Origin: Alphaproteobacteria bacterium
Lineage (GTDB): Bacteria; Pseudomonadota; Alphaproteobacteria; Thalassobaculales; Thalassobaculaceae
Reading direction: 5' to 3'
Length of the DNA: 64,000 nt
Assembly: GCA_013203465.1 (NCBI GenBank)
Contig: JABMNR010000081.1
Coordinates: 1-64,000, forward strand
The position numbers were made by a program, and so were the translations under genes. Shown piece by piece: positions 43,317 to 51,204 of this stretch (position 1 is the stretch's first letter; each line of letters opens with the position of its first letter). The notes under the pieces were generated by a model. That model was not told the DNA's origin. It ran no database searches and was given only the letters and a program-made list of their open reading frames with translations.

Positions 43317-44279
43317 CTATGATTTCCCCGCCAGCATCCCCTCGACCAGCACTTGCACCCGCAGCGCTTCATCCGGAGTGGCGAGCTTGGACGGCTTGCC
43401 GGTGAGCAGCGCGTCGAGATTGTCGAGCTGACCCTGAAGCGAGGCGCGGCGCGGGTCGGCGGGGAAGTCGTACGCCGCGTCCCACTCACCGCCGTCGGAT
43501 GTCCAGAGCTGGTAGAACTCGGTGAAGCGATAGCTGCGCTTAGCCCCTTTGACCGTCACCTCCTGGCGGTCCGGCTGGGCGCCACCGACCGAGCCGAGCA
43601 CGGTCACCGGCTTGCCGTCGGCGGTTTCCAGCCGCGCCAGGATTTCGCTCTCGCATAGAGCCGGATCGGCGGGATAGCTCGGCCGCGCCCAAACCAGTGC
43701 CAACGGGCCGAGGAACCGCTCCGACAGAAACAGAAAGTGCGAGATCACCTCGCGGGTATAGCCACCCTCGGCGCGAAACCGCAGCCAGTCGGCATCGACC
43801 TGCCAGGCACGCGGCCACGCCGGGTAGGTGACCACGATGTCGATGCCGGTCAGCTCTCCCGTCTTACCCGCGACGATCGCATCACCCAGGACTCGAAATC
43901 CCTCCGATGACGCCTGGGTGAAGTTGACGGCGGTCGGCACGCCGGCGGCGGCCAGTCGGTCGACCAGATCGCGGCTTTCGGCGGTGTCGATGCCCAGCGG
44001 TTTTTCCAAGAACACCGCCTTGCCGGCCTCGGCGGCGTGCAGCGCGTAGGCCTTGCGCGGCACCGGCGGGCAGGCGAGATAGACTACATCGGCGGCGGCG
44101 ATCGCCGCCTCGGCGCTGTCGGCGATCGCGGCGTTCGGGGCCATGTCCTGGGCTTGTTTGCAGGCCTCGGCGGACGGGTCCCACAATGCGATTGGCTCGA
44201 AATTCGGGTGCACCAGTAAATTATCCAACAACCGCCGGCCCATGATGCCGAGGCCGATGATCGCGGTCTTATGGGTCAT
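43317..44279 (-). CDS. Gfo/Idh/MocA-family oxidoreductase, 320 aa
   Basis: NAD(P)-dependent dehydrogenase of sugars or related polyols. The Rossmann domain starts IIGLGIMGRRLLDNL. The family EKPL motif is present as VFLEKPLGID (about residues 88-97), followed by a C-terminal alpha/beta substrate domain with GGYTREVISH holding a likely catalytic His. GGAGAGCC precedes the ATG at 44279. It is monocistronic and flanked on both sides by copies of a palindromic repeat. Substrate unknown. Confidence 0.85.
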   Translation of the reverse strand: MTHKTAIIGLGIMGRRLLDNLLVHPNFEPIALWDPSAEACKQAQDMAPNAAIADSAEAAIAAADVVYLACPPVPRKAYALHAAEAGKAVFLEKPLGIDTAESRDLVDRLAAAGVPTAVNFTQASSEGFRVLGDAIVAGKTGELTGIDIVVTYPAWPRAWQVDADWLRFRAEGGYTREVISHFLFLSERFLGPLALVWARPSYPADPALCESEILARLETADGKPVTVLGSVGGAQPDRQEVTVKGAKRSYRFTEFYQLWTSDGGEWDAAYDFPADPRRASLQGQLDNLDALLTGKPSKLATPDEALRVQVLVEGMLAGKS

Positions 44280-44311
44280 GGCAGGCTCTCCGATGTGACC
44301 ACTATATTCTT

Positions 44312-44388
44312 GCATTCCCGGAGGCGAAGCCATCCGGGACCCAGTTCTTTATGACCCTAGACCCCGGCTCTTCGGCCGGGGATGCGAA
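44312..44388. repeat. Palindromic intergenic repeat, copy B
   Basis: Two hairpins: TCCCGGA (44316-44322) with TCCGGGA (44333-44339) enclosing GGC/GCC, and CCCCGGC (44362-44368) with GCCGGGG (44375-44381), ending GATGCG. The order of blocks matches copy A at 43191-43305. It lies between the Gfo/Idh gene and the gamma-glutamyltransferase gene. Confidence 0.7.
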
Positions 44389-44417
44389 GAAGAAGCTAAG
44401 GATGGGTTGAACGTACC

Positions 44418-46001
44418 TCAATATCCCAGGGCGCAGCCGTCCTTACGCGGGTCCGACGCGCCGATCAGCACGCCGTTCGCCCGGTCGATGATCACCGCCT
44501 GGCCGCCGCCGATCGGCTTGTCCATGCGGGTCAGCGCATGGCCCTTCTTCTCCAGCGCGGCGTAGGTTTCGGGCGCGAAGGTGTTCTCGACCTGCAAGGT
44601 GCCTTCGGTGGCGAAGCTGCGGCTGTCGTCCATGGCTTCTTGCGGATCCATGCCGCGCGCCAGCAGGTTGCTCAGGAAGGTGGCGTGGCCGGTCGACTGA
44701 TACTGCCCGCCCATCACGCCGAAGGCGCCGGAAGCCATCCCGTCCTTGACCAGCATGCCGGGGATGATGGTGTGCATCGGCCGTTTGTTCGGCGCGATGG
44801 CGTTGGCGTGGCCCTCGACCAGCCGGAACGACCGGCCCCGGTTGTGCAGCATCACCCCGCTCTCCGGCGCCATGATGCAACTGCCGAAGCCGGAGAACAG
44901 CGAGTTGATGAAGCTGATCGCCGTGCCGTCGGCATCGACGCAGGACAGGTAGATGGTGTCCTTGTGAGTTGGAAAATCGCTGTCGGCGAAGGCACCGGCT
45001 TTGTCCGGGTCGATCATCGCAACCAACGCATCGGTATGGGCATCCGAGAGCAGCCAATCCACCGGCACGTCGACTTGAGCTGGATCGCTCACATAGCGGT
45101 CACGCTGGGCGTAGCCAAGTTTGGTCGCCTCGGCGATCAGATGCACCCGGTCCGCCTCGCTCAGATTTTTCAGGTCGTGACGCGACAGGATGTTCATGAT
45201 CATCAAGGCGCAAATGCCTTGGCCGTTCGGCGGGCACTCGAACACCTGGTGGCCGTGGAAGCCAGTGTTGATCGGGGTGACCCACTCGGGCTGGGCGCCC
45301 GCGAAATCCTCCAGCGTGTGCAGCCCGCCGAGCGAGCGCAGATGGCTCACGATGTCCTCGGCCACCGGGCCGGTATAGAAGGCGTCACGGCCGCCCGAGG
45401 CGATACGGCGCAGGGTGGCGGCGAGCTTCGGCTGGGTGTGCCGGGTGCCGACGGCCGGCGCCTTGCCGCCCGGCAGCATGACCGCACGGCTGACCGGGTG
45501 TTGCGCCAGGCGGTCGGCGTCGTCGAGCCAGTCGGCGCCGACGCGTGGCGCGATCGGATAGCCGTTCTCGGCGTAGGCGATCGCCGGGGCCAACAACTCG
45601 TCGAAGCCCTTGCGGCCGAATTTCTCCAGCAGCGTGGCCCAGGCGCCGATCGCACCGGGCACGGTGACCGCGTGCGGGTCGGCGGTCAGCCCAAGCTCGG
45701 TGATGCCCTTGTCTTGGTACCAGCCGACGGTGGCGGCGCCCGGCGCCCGGCCCGAGCCGTTCAGCGCTTGGATGTCGCCCGAGCCCTTGGGGGCGATCAG
45801 CGCGAAGCAATCGCCGCCGATGCCGGTCATGTGCGGTTCGACCACGCACAGCACGGCGCAAGCGGCGACGGCGGCGTCGGCGGCGGTGCCCCCGGATTTC
45901 AGCACGTCGAGACCAGCCTGGCTCGCCAGCGGGTGCGAGGTGGCGATGGCGGCGTTGGGGGCATAGACCGGCGAGCGGCCGGGCCGGTGCAGATCGCGCA
46001 T
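44418..46001 (-). CDS. Gamma-glutamyltransferase family protein, 527 aa
   Basis: N-terminal-nucleophile hydrolase that matures by self-cleavage. The small-subunit start is probably Thr349 in HKDTIYLSCVD. AIATSHPLASQAGLDVL at the N-terminus, MTGIGGDCFA and NGSGRAPGAA are family features of the large subunit, and a GMLVKDGMASGAFGVMGGQY block replaces the usual GSPGGS region. No signal peptide is visible, in contrast to periplasmic Ggt, so a cytoplasmic YwrD-like or cephalosporin-acylase-like enzyme is likelier. GAGGGAAC precedes the ATG at 46001. Confidence 0.87.
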   Translation of the reverse strand: MRDLHRPGRSPVYAPNAAIATSHPLASQAGLDVLKSGGTAADAAVAACAVLCVVEPHMTGIGGDCFALIAPKGSGDIQALNGSGRAPGAATVGWYQDKGITELGLTADPHAVTVPGAIGAWATLLEKFGRKGFDELLAPAIAYAENGYPIAPRVGADWLDDADRLAQHPVSRAVMLPGGKAPAVGTRHTQPKLAATLRRIASGGRDAFYTGPVAEDIVSHLRSLGGLHTLEDFAGAQPEWVTPINTGFHGHQVFECPPNGQGICALMIMNILSRHDLKNLSEADRVHLIAEATKLGYAQRDRYVSDPAQVDVPVDWLLSDAHTDALVAMIDPDKAGAFADSDFPTHKDTIYLSCVDADGTAISFINSLFSGFGSCIMAPESGVMLHNRGRSFRLVEGHANAIAPNKRPMHTIIPGMLVKDGMASGAFGVMGGQYQSTGHATFLSNLLARGMDPQEAMDDSRSFATEGTLQVENTFAPETYAALEKKGHALTRMDKPIGGGQAVIIDRANGVLIGASDPRKDGCALGY

Positions 46002-46198
46002 GGACGTTCCCTCGCAGACGGTGTTGCCCACTCGACATACCGGGCGGGCAAGGTTGGGGCAAGGCCACGGTCTTCGACGGGGCTGTTGGAATGACACCCG
46101 TTCCCGAGGTTCCTGTATCGGCCACCGCGTGGACGGGTTTTGTTGGACCGCCTATAATCCGGGTACCGACAATTTCCGATACCCGAGGAGATAATGCC

Positions 46199-47359
46199 GT
46201 GGCGCTCGATCCGGAGACGCTGGGCCAGTTTATCGACACGGTCCGCCGCTATGTCCGCGAGCGCCTGATCCCGCTGGAGGAGCAGATCAGCCGCGACGAT
46301 GCGATCCCCGAGGAGATCCCGGCCGAGATGGCGGAAATGGGCCTCTATGGCCTGTCGATCCCCGAGGAATACGGCGGCATCGGGTTGACCATGGCGGAGG
46401 AGGTTCTCATTGGCGCAGAGTTGGGGCACACCGCGCCCGCCTTCCGCTCGCTGATCGGCACCAATGTCGGCATCGGCAGCCAGGGCATCGTCATCGACGG
46501 CACCGAGGAGCAGAAGCGGGAGTACCTGCCGCGTCTGGCCAGCGGTGAGTTGGTCGGCTCGTTCTGCCTGACCGAACCGGACTCCGGCTCCGACGCCGCC
46601 TCGCTGAAGACCTCGGCGCGCCGGGACGGCAACGGCTACGTGCTGAACGGCACCAAGCGCTACATCACCAACTCGACCCGGGCCGGCGTGTTCACGGTGA
46701 TGGCCCGCACCGACCTGGACAACAAGGGAGCCGGCGGCATCTCGGCTTTTCTGGTCGACGCCAAATCCGACGGCATCGCGCTCGGCAGGCCGTACAAGAA
46801 GATGGGCCAGCAAGGCACCCATGTGGCCGATGTGATCTTCGAGGATGTGAAGGTGCCGGCCGATGCGCTGATCGGCGGGGTCGAGGGGCAGGGGTTCAAG
46901 ACCGCCATGAAGGTGCTCGACCGGGGCCGGCTGCATCTGGCATCGGTCTGCGTCGGCATGGCCGATCGCTTGATCGATGAAAGCCTCGCCTTCGCGACCG
47001 AGCGCAAACAGTTCGATACCGTACTGGCCGAGTTTCAGTTGATCCAGGCGATGCTGGCCGACAGCCGGACCGAGCAATACGCCGCCGACACCATGGTGCG
47101 CGATGCCGCCGCCAAGTACGACGCCGGTGAGAACACCGCCATGGTGGCGGCCTGCGCCAAGTACTACGCCTCCGAGATGGCCGGCCGGGTCGCCGATCGG
47201 GCGGTGCAGATTCACGGCGGGGCCGGCTACATCAGCGACTACGCGGTCGAGCGGTTCTATCGCGACGTGCGGCTGTTCCGGATCTACGAGGGCACCTCGC
47301 AGATTCAGCAGATCGTGATCGCCCGCAACATGCTGCGCACGTGGAAAGAGGCGCATTGA
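46199..47359 (+). CDS. Acyl-CoA dehydrogenase, 386 aa
   Basis: FAD enzyme that introduces the alpha-beta double bond of an acyl-CoA and passes electrons to ETF. Landmarks: SFCLTEPDSGSDAA (flavin/substrate loop), GTKRYITNS, FATERKQFD, QIHGGAGYISDYAVERFYRD and a catalytic Glu in RIYEGTSQIQQ. The start is taken as GTG at 46199 because GAGGAG lies 9-12 bases before it; the frame upstream to 46091 looks non-coding. The relic of an acyl-CoA synthetase gene follows, so the pair may once have formed an acid-activation and oxidation unit. Confidence 0.9.
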   Translation: MALDPETLGQFIDTVRRYVRERLIPLEEQISRDDAIPEEIPAEMAEMGLYGLSIPEEYGGIGLTMAEEVLIGAELGHTAPAFRSLIGTNVGIGSQGIVIDGTEEQKREYLPRLASGELVGSFCLTEPDSGSDAASLKTSARRDGNGYVLNGTKRYITNSTRAGVFTVMARTDLDNKGAGGISAFLVDAKSDGIALGRPYKKMGQQGTHVADVIFEDVKVPADALIGGVEGQGFKTAMKVLDRGRLHLASVCVGMADRLIDESLAFATERKQFDTVLAEFQLIQAMLADSRTEQYAADTMVRDAAAKYDAGENTAMVAACAKYYASEMAGRVADRAVQIHGGAGYISDYAVERFYRDVRLFRIYEGTSQIQQIVIARNMLRTWKEAH

Positions 47360-47402
47360 ATGGGCGCCTCGGGTCGGGTGGGGCCGGGTGGCGGATATAC
47401 GG

Positions 47403-47880
47403 TGTGTTGCCGAACAGCCACGTGTTCGGCCGGGCATCGGTGTAACCCGGCAACATAGGCCGGGTGGGTGGTCGACCTGCTTTCCCGCTTCCCGGCCGCC
47501 CGCGCGGTCGAGGCGATCGATACGGGAAGGATCAATCTCTTCAACGGCATACCCCAGATGTATGTCCGTACGCCGAAATAGGCCACTATCCGTGGGAAAC
47601 CGATTGACTCGGGACGGCCACGCGACCGGTCTTGTGGTGGCGCGCCGCTCGGCCTCGGGCTGAAAAAAAGCCGACGTGATGCTTCGGTTACCGTTGCACA
47701 ACGGCTACGGCATGACCGAGACCGCGCCCACCATCGCGGTCACCGACAGCGACCGCCCGCGCAATGACGAGACGGCGGGCGGGATCGCGCCGGGCGTGCA
47801 GCGCGGATCGTTGATGGCACGGGCGGTGAGGTGCACACGGGCGTGATCGGCGAGATTCAGGTGGCCGGGCCGCTGGGAGT
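47403..47880 (+). pseudogene. Decayed AMP-binding acyl-CoA synthetase gene
   Basis: Pieces of an adenylate-forming enzyme appear in order but in changing frames. LPNSHVFGRASV ends at a TAA. LLSRFPAARAVEAIDTGRIN then LFNGIPQMYVRTPK are in a second frame and end at TAG. NGYGMTETAPTIAV is in a third, and GVIGEIQVAGPLG is in a fourth segment. The N-terminal third and C-terminal domain are absent. At least three frame changes and two stops make it non-functional. It stands just behind the acyl-CoA dehydrogenase gene. The rest of the 824-base interval to 48183 holds a short coding-like piece on the minus strand and an AT-rich leader. Confidence 0.8.
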
Positions 47881-47998
47881 TTCGTGACGTCTTGCCGTCG
47901 CCGCCGGCGGGGACAATCCCACGGTACAAGCTCGACTCGTAGTCGTCCATCCGACTGATGTACGAGCCTTTGGTCCCGTCACGGGTGTGGCGGAGCAA
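47880..47998 (-). other. Unassigned coding-like fragment
   Basis: One frame reads LLRHTRDGTKGSYISRMDDY and continues ESSLYRGIVPAGGDGKTS, with residue use like a real protein, but it has no proper start signal and runs into the antisense of the synthetase relic. It may be the end of another decayed gene. I do not recognise the family. Confidence 0.3.
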
Positions 47999-48005
47999 CC
48001 GGTCA

Positions 48006-48183
48006 ACGAGAGAGTTACACGTTAATGTTCATGGTTAATTTTTGGCGTGCCATGTAGAAAAAACCAAGGTATTCTACTACCATGAATATTTGAATTCGCG
48101 GCATGCTGGCGAATTCAGATGGGGTTGTTGGGTGCGGGCCGTGTGCTTGGGTCTCGACCTACCCAGGGGAAAGGTGTGGAACG
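48006..48183 (+). promoter_or_regulatory. AT-rich leader with 9-bp inverted repeat
   Basis: The strongest AT-rich dip in the window lies at about 48006-48095. It ends in a perfect dyad TGAATTCGC (48091-48099) / GCGAATTCA (48109-48117) with a 9-base spacer. Other small dyads (GTAGAA/TTCTAC, CATGG/CCATG) are nearby. This is the likely promoter and operator region of the four-gene set that follows; no -10/-35 pair can be called with confidence. Confidence 0.5.
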
Positions 48184-48765
48184 ATGCCATCAATTCAGGA
48201 TGTCGCCGATCAGATCAACGCGAAGCTTGACCAAATAAATCAGAACACCGCCGATACCGTGACGGCGGCGGGGGAGATCAAGGCCGAGCTGGTTCAAGCG
48301 AACCATCAGCTATCGGTGGTCGATCACGATCTGCAGGTAGGATTTGCCAATCTGTCCCAGGGTCTGTTCGCCCTGTCGGAGTTGCAACGGCTGTCGATCG
48401 CCCTTCAGGATCATAACCGCAAGCAGAACGACACGATCACCTGTTTGCTTGAGAACTCTAACGAACTGCTCTGCGGCATGACCCGTAAGCTCACGCGCCA
48501 GCTTGAGTTGAGCGAGGCGATGCTGGCATCGGCTCGCCGGCTCGAAGGCATTTCGGAGCGCGCGAACGCAGGAGAGGCGGCGGATTACGACCGGCACGCC
48601 GTCTTGAAGGCGCAAATCGAGGAGTGCTGCCCGCCGGACCGGCCGGAACCGGAACCCTGTCCGGACGCGTGCGACAAACCGGGGTATCGCGCCAACCCAC
48701 CAAAGGGACAGGACTGGACACCCTTGCCGCCGCCAAAGGGACCGCAACGTGGCGCCTCTGGATAG
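48184..48765 (+). CDS. Coiled-coil protein with Cys/Pro-rich tail, 193 aa
   Basis: Unrecognised. Residues about 5-130 are helical with heptad-like spacing and many Gln/Asn (DQINAKLDQINQN, later LALSEAMLASARRL-type helices), with no membrane segment or signal. The last 45 residues change to CCPPDRPEPEPCPDACDK and PPKGQDWTPLPPPKG, a disordered, Cys- and Pro-rich tail. GGGGAAAGG precedes the ATG at 48184. The metallopeptidase gene starts 5 bases after the stop. Organisation suggests an oligomeric scaffold or chaperone for the following protein, which is inference only. Confidence 0.65.
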   Translation: MPSIQDVADQINAKLDQINQNTADTVTAAGEIKAELVQANHQLSVVDHDLQVGFANLSQGLFALSELQRLSIALQDHNRKQNDTITCLLENSNELLCGMTRKLTRQLELSEAMLASARRLEGISERANAGEAADYDRHAVLKAQIEECCPPDRPEPEPCPDACDKPGYRANPPKGQDWTPLPPPKGPQRGASG

Positions 48766-48770
48766 CCGCC

Positions 48771-50234
48771 ATGACGCTATTCGTTCAGAACAACGCGGTG
48801 GGCGCCGGAACAGGCTCGGTGGATGGCTCGCAGGCCAGCGTTGATCTCGCCATCATCGCCAATGGCGACACCGGGCTTGGCCTGAACGCGGCCATCGGCA
48901 ACCGTCAGCAGGTGGCCTATGCCCGCACTTTGAACGGCCCACCGCCTCAGCGTCTCGATACCCTGGCCAACACGGCCTTCACGCCGGATTACGGCGCTGG
49001 TCCGCAGGCGGTGAACATCGCCATCCTACCGGTGCTGTCGGACTTTTTTCTCAACGATGGCACGCCGATCGTGAACGTTGGCGGCACGGCGCTCGCGCCG
49101 CCGGGTAGCGGAATACCTGGGAACACTCTGAACAACACGACGGACTGCCTGGTAATCTACGATACCACGCAGGCCGATGGCGCCGGGTACTGCTCCGCGC
49201 GGGCAGGCAACAGCGGGGTGTTCGATCTGCAGAACACAAACCCGACGATTCTGTACCACGAGCTGTCCCATGCGTTCCGGATCGTGAACAATACGTTCCT
49301 TACCCTCACGGCGGCCTGCGACCCGGCATCGACGGAGGAAGCCGCGGCCATCGCCGACGAGAACGACCTGCGGACGCAGATCGCCGCCGCGAACGGCACG
49401 ACGGCTGTGTTGCGCGATACCACGACCCATTGTGGTAACTATTGCTCGGCCGGTACCATCATATCGTGCTGCATCATCGCCTCGGTGGCCTCGCAGTCGC
49501 CGATGTCCGAGGAGGTCCAGGCTCTGCGGGCGGTGCGCGACCAGTTCCTTCGCAGGACCGAGGTGGGCTTCGCGTTTTTCCAGACGTTGTTCCATGACTA
49601 CTATGGCTTCTCACCGCAGGTGAGCACGATGATGGCGCGCCAGCCCGCGCTATCATCGCTTGTGCTGGAGGGATTCGTGCGCCCGCTCCTGATCACCTTG
49701 CGGCTGTTGCAGGCCTATGCGTTCGACGCACTCACGGACGTGCAGCTCGGACGGCGTTTTGTCGAGTATCATGACGACCAGGCCCGGGCGGCGGGCACGC
49801 TTGATCTGATCGACCGGGCTCGGGGTATTGCCGACGGCGGCACCATGTCGGCCGACCAGATGGCCGCCGGACTCGCTGAGCTGCTTCGGGACAAGGCGTG
49901 GCCCAGCGAGCATGTTCAATGGGCCTTGATCGCACCGGTGGCGATGTACCGCGACGCGTTGAGCGCGTATCTGGAAGGAGACCCGCCCTATCGGATCGGC
50001 CAGTCCCTGCGCCGAGTGTTCACGGATTGGGCGGCGGAGATGCCACTCGATCACGCGTGGGCGTCCTTGTCCGCCCGACAGCTTAGGAGAGAGTTGACGC
50101 TGTTCGAAACGCGGCTGTTGCGCTCGGCGCGCGCCAGAACCCGTTTCCGCCGGCGGCTGGCCGAGCGGTTCCAGGACATCACCGCGATCCGGTCCGTGCT
50201 TGGCCGTCGATCCGTTCGAGGAGCGGTGTCATGA
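48771..50234 (+). CDS. Cys-rich HExxH metallopeptidase-like protein, 487 aa
   Basis: Zinc-peptidase signature ILYHELSHAFR (HELSH at residues 163-167) followed about 30 residues later by EEAAAIADENDLR, where an acidic residue could be the third ligand and ENDLR recalls the E-N-x-L-R block of M91/NleD-type effector peptidases. At least seven Cys lie at 126-234, grouped around the active site (GNYCSAG, ISCCIIA). The C-terminal half (about 250-487) is helical and basic at the end. No signal peptide. Substrate unknown. It is coupled to the next gene through a 20-bp tandem duplication that holds its stop codon. Whether it is an effector, toxin or housekeeping protease is open. Confidence 0.65.
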   Translation: MTLFVQNNAVGAGTGSVDGSQASVDLAIIANGDTGLGLNAAIGNRQQVAYARTLNGPPPQRLDTLANTAFTPDYGAGPQAVNIAILPVLSDFFLNDGTPIVNVGGTALAPPGSGIPGNTLNNTTDCLVIYDTTQADGAGYCSARAGNSGVFDLQNTNPTILYHELSHAFRIVNNTFLTLTAACDPASTEEAAAIADENDLRTQIAAANGTTAVLRDTTTHCGNYCSAGTIISCCIIASVASQSPMSEEVQALRAVRDQFLRRTEVGFAFFQTLFHDYYGFSPQVSTMMARQPALSSLVLEGFVRPLLITLRLLQAYAFDALTDVQLGRRFVEYHDDQARAAGTLDLIDRARGIADGGTMSADQMAAGLAELLRDKAWPSEHVQWALIAPVAMYRDALSAYLEGDPPYRIGQSLRRVFTDWAAEMPLDHAWASLSARQLRRELTLFETRLLRSARARTRFRRRLAERFQDITAIRSVLGRRSVRGAVS

Positions 50235-50257
50235 CAAGAGGAGCGGTGTCATGACAA
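50218..50257 (+). repeat. 20-bp tandem duplication of a stop/start coupling module
   Basis: GAGGAGCGGTGTCATGACAA is present twice in direct succession (50218-50237, 50238-50257). Each copy carries a GAGGAG ribosome binding site and an ATGA. The first ATGA ends the metallopeptidase gene and opens a 7-codon frame (MTRGAVS). That frame stops at the second ATGA, which opens the next gene. Confidence 0.9.
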
Positions 50258-50772
50258 TAAGCGACGACGACAAGACCAGCGATCCGCCGGTCCGTTTGGA
50301 AGGCTCGGTGAAAACGGTCAAGCGGAGCGATCGGGGCATTGAGCTGGTGCTGCGGATTCGCAATCCGGGCGACCGGGCACTGCACTGCATTTCCGATCTG
50401 CGTGGGTTGTTGTACGACCCGGCCACCCGTCGCCTGACCGTGCGGTTGACCGACGAAGGGCGCATCCTGCTTCCGAGCGCGGTGGCGCGGCTGCCCCGGT
50501 TCGCCGTTATCGACCCGCACAGTGACGCGGAGATCGCTGTCCGGCTGCCAGCGAAAATAGTGAAGCTCGCCGACACGCCTTCACCGGCGGGCGACGTCTC
50601 GATGGAAGAGCACAGTATTCTCGACGCTTCCGAGATCGAGGTCGACATCGCCTGGGCCGACACGCCCTTCTATCAGGATTCGCGCGACGTGGATGACCCT
50701 CGATTTCCGGCCGTGCGTTGGCAGCAGGACGCACTTCATCTCTCACGCCCAATGCGGTCCCGCAAACGCTAG
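50251..50772 (+). CDS. Possible beta-sandwich partner protein, 173 aa
   Basis: Unrecognised soluble protein. Residues about 14-100 alternate hydrophobic and polar positions in strand-like fashion (VRLEGSVKTVKR, GIELVLRIRNPGDRALHC), like Ig-type or proteinase-inhibitor beta-sandwiches. The C-terminal part is acidic, then basic at the end (RPMRSRKR). The start at 50251 has GAGGAG at ideal distance and overlaps the stop of a 7-codon leader frame. Tight coupling to the metallopeptidase gene suggests a binding partner, inhibitor or immunity protein; this is inference from position and fold impression. Confidence 0.6.
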   Translation: MTISDDDKTSDPPVRLEGSVKTVKRSDRGIELVLRIRNPGDRALHCISDLRGLLYDPATRRLTVRLTDEGRILLPSAVARLPRFAVIDPHSDAEIAVRLPAKIVKLADTPSPAGDVSMEEHSILDASEIEVDIAWADTPFYQDSRDVDDPRFPAVRWQQDALHLSRPMRSRKR

Positions 50773-50928
50773 CGCGACGTTAACCACACACGTCATGTTC
50801 GTTTCCTCCGATTGAGGCAGGTCAATCCGTCTCAACGCGGCCCTCGGTAAAGTGTTGCCGGCATAGCGTCAGGCGTTCCGATGTTGATGCGCAAGGAGAC
50901 GATCGGGCTCAAAGTGAGGGGAAAAGAC

Positions 50929-51195
50929 ATGCCAGGGCTCAGTGAGATAAGTCTTTTATTTGTCCTGACCGCGATGGCGAACTTGGCGGTGGAGGTTGGT
51001 GCGGAGTTTTTCGCCAATTGGTGGCTCGGCAGCGGCCCGGCGGCACCGACGGGTCAGGCCATGTTCGACCCGGTCGAGTGTGTTTCGCAGAACTCGATCG
51101 CGATCTCGGCCATCAGGACGCAGATCGAAACGGGGATCGTGTCGGCCCAGGGCGGGCTCGACCATCTGCGCGTGCTCTGCATGCGGGCAATATAG
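50929..51195 (+). CDS. Small one-TM protein, 88 aa
   Basis: GAGGGGAAAAG precedes the ATG at 50929. Residues 5-30 form one hydrophobic segment (ISLLFVLTAMANLAVEVGA), followed by FFANWWLG and a soluble tail with two Cys (VECVSQNS, VLCMRAI). I know no family. It lies 156 bases after the coupled trio on the same strand and ends 10 bases from the convergent TRAP permease gene, so it may be the last gene of the set or independent. Confidence 0.5.
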   Translation: MPGLSEISLLFVLTAMANLAVEVGAEFFANWWLGSGPAAPTGQAMFDPVECVSQNSIAISAIRTQIETGIVSAQGGLDHLRVLCMRAI

Positions 51196-51204
51196 ACGCT
51201 TCCG

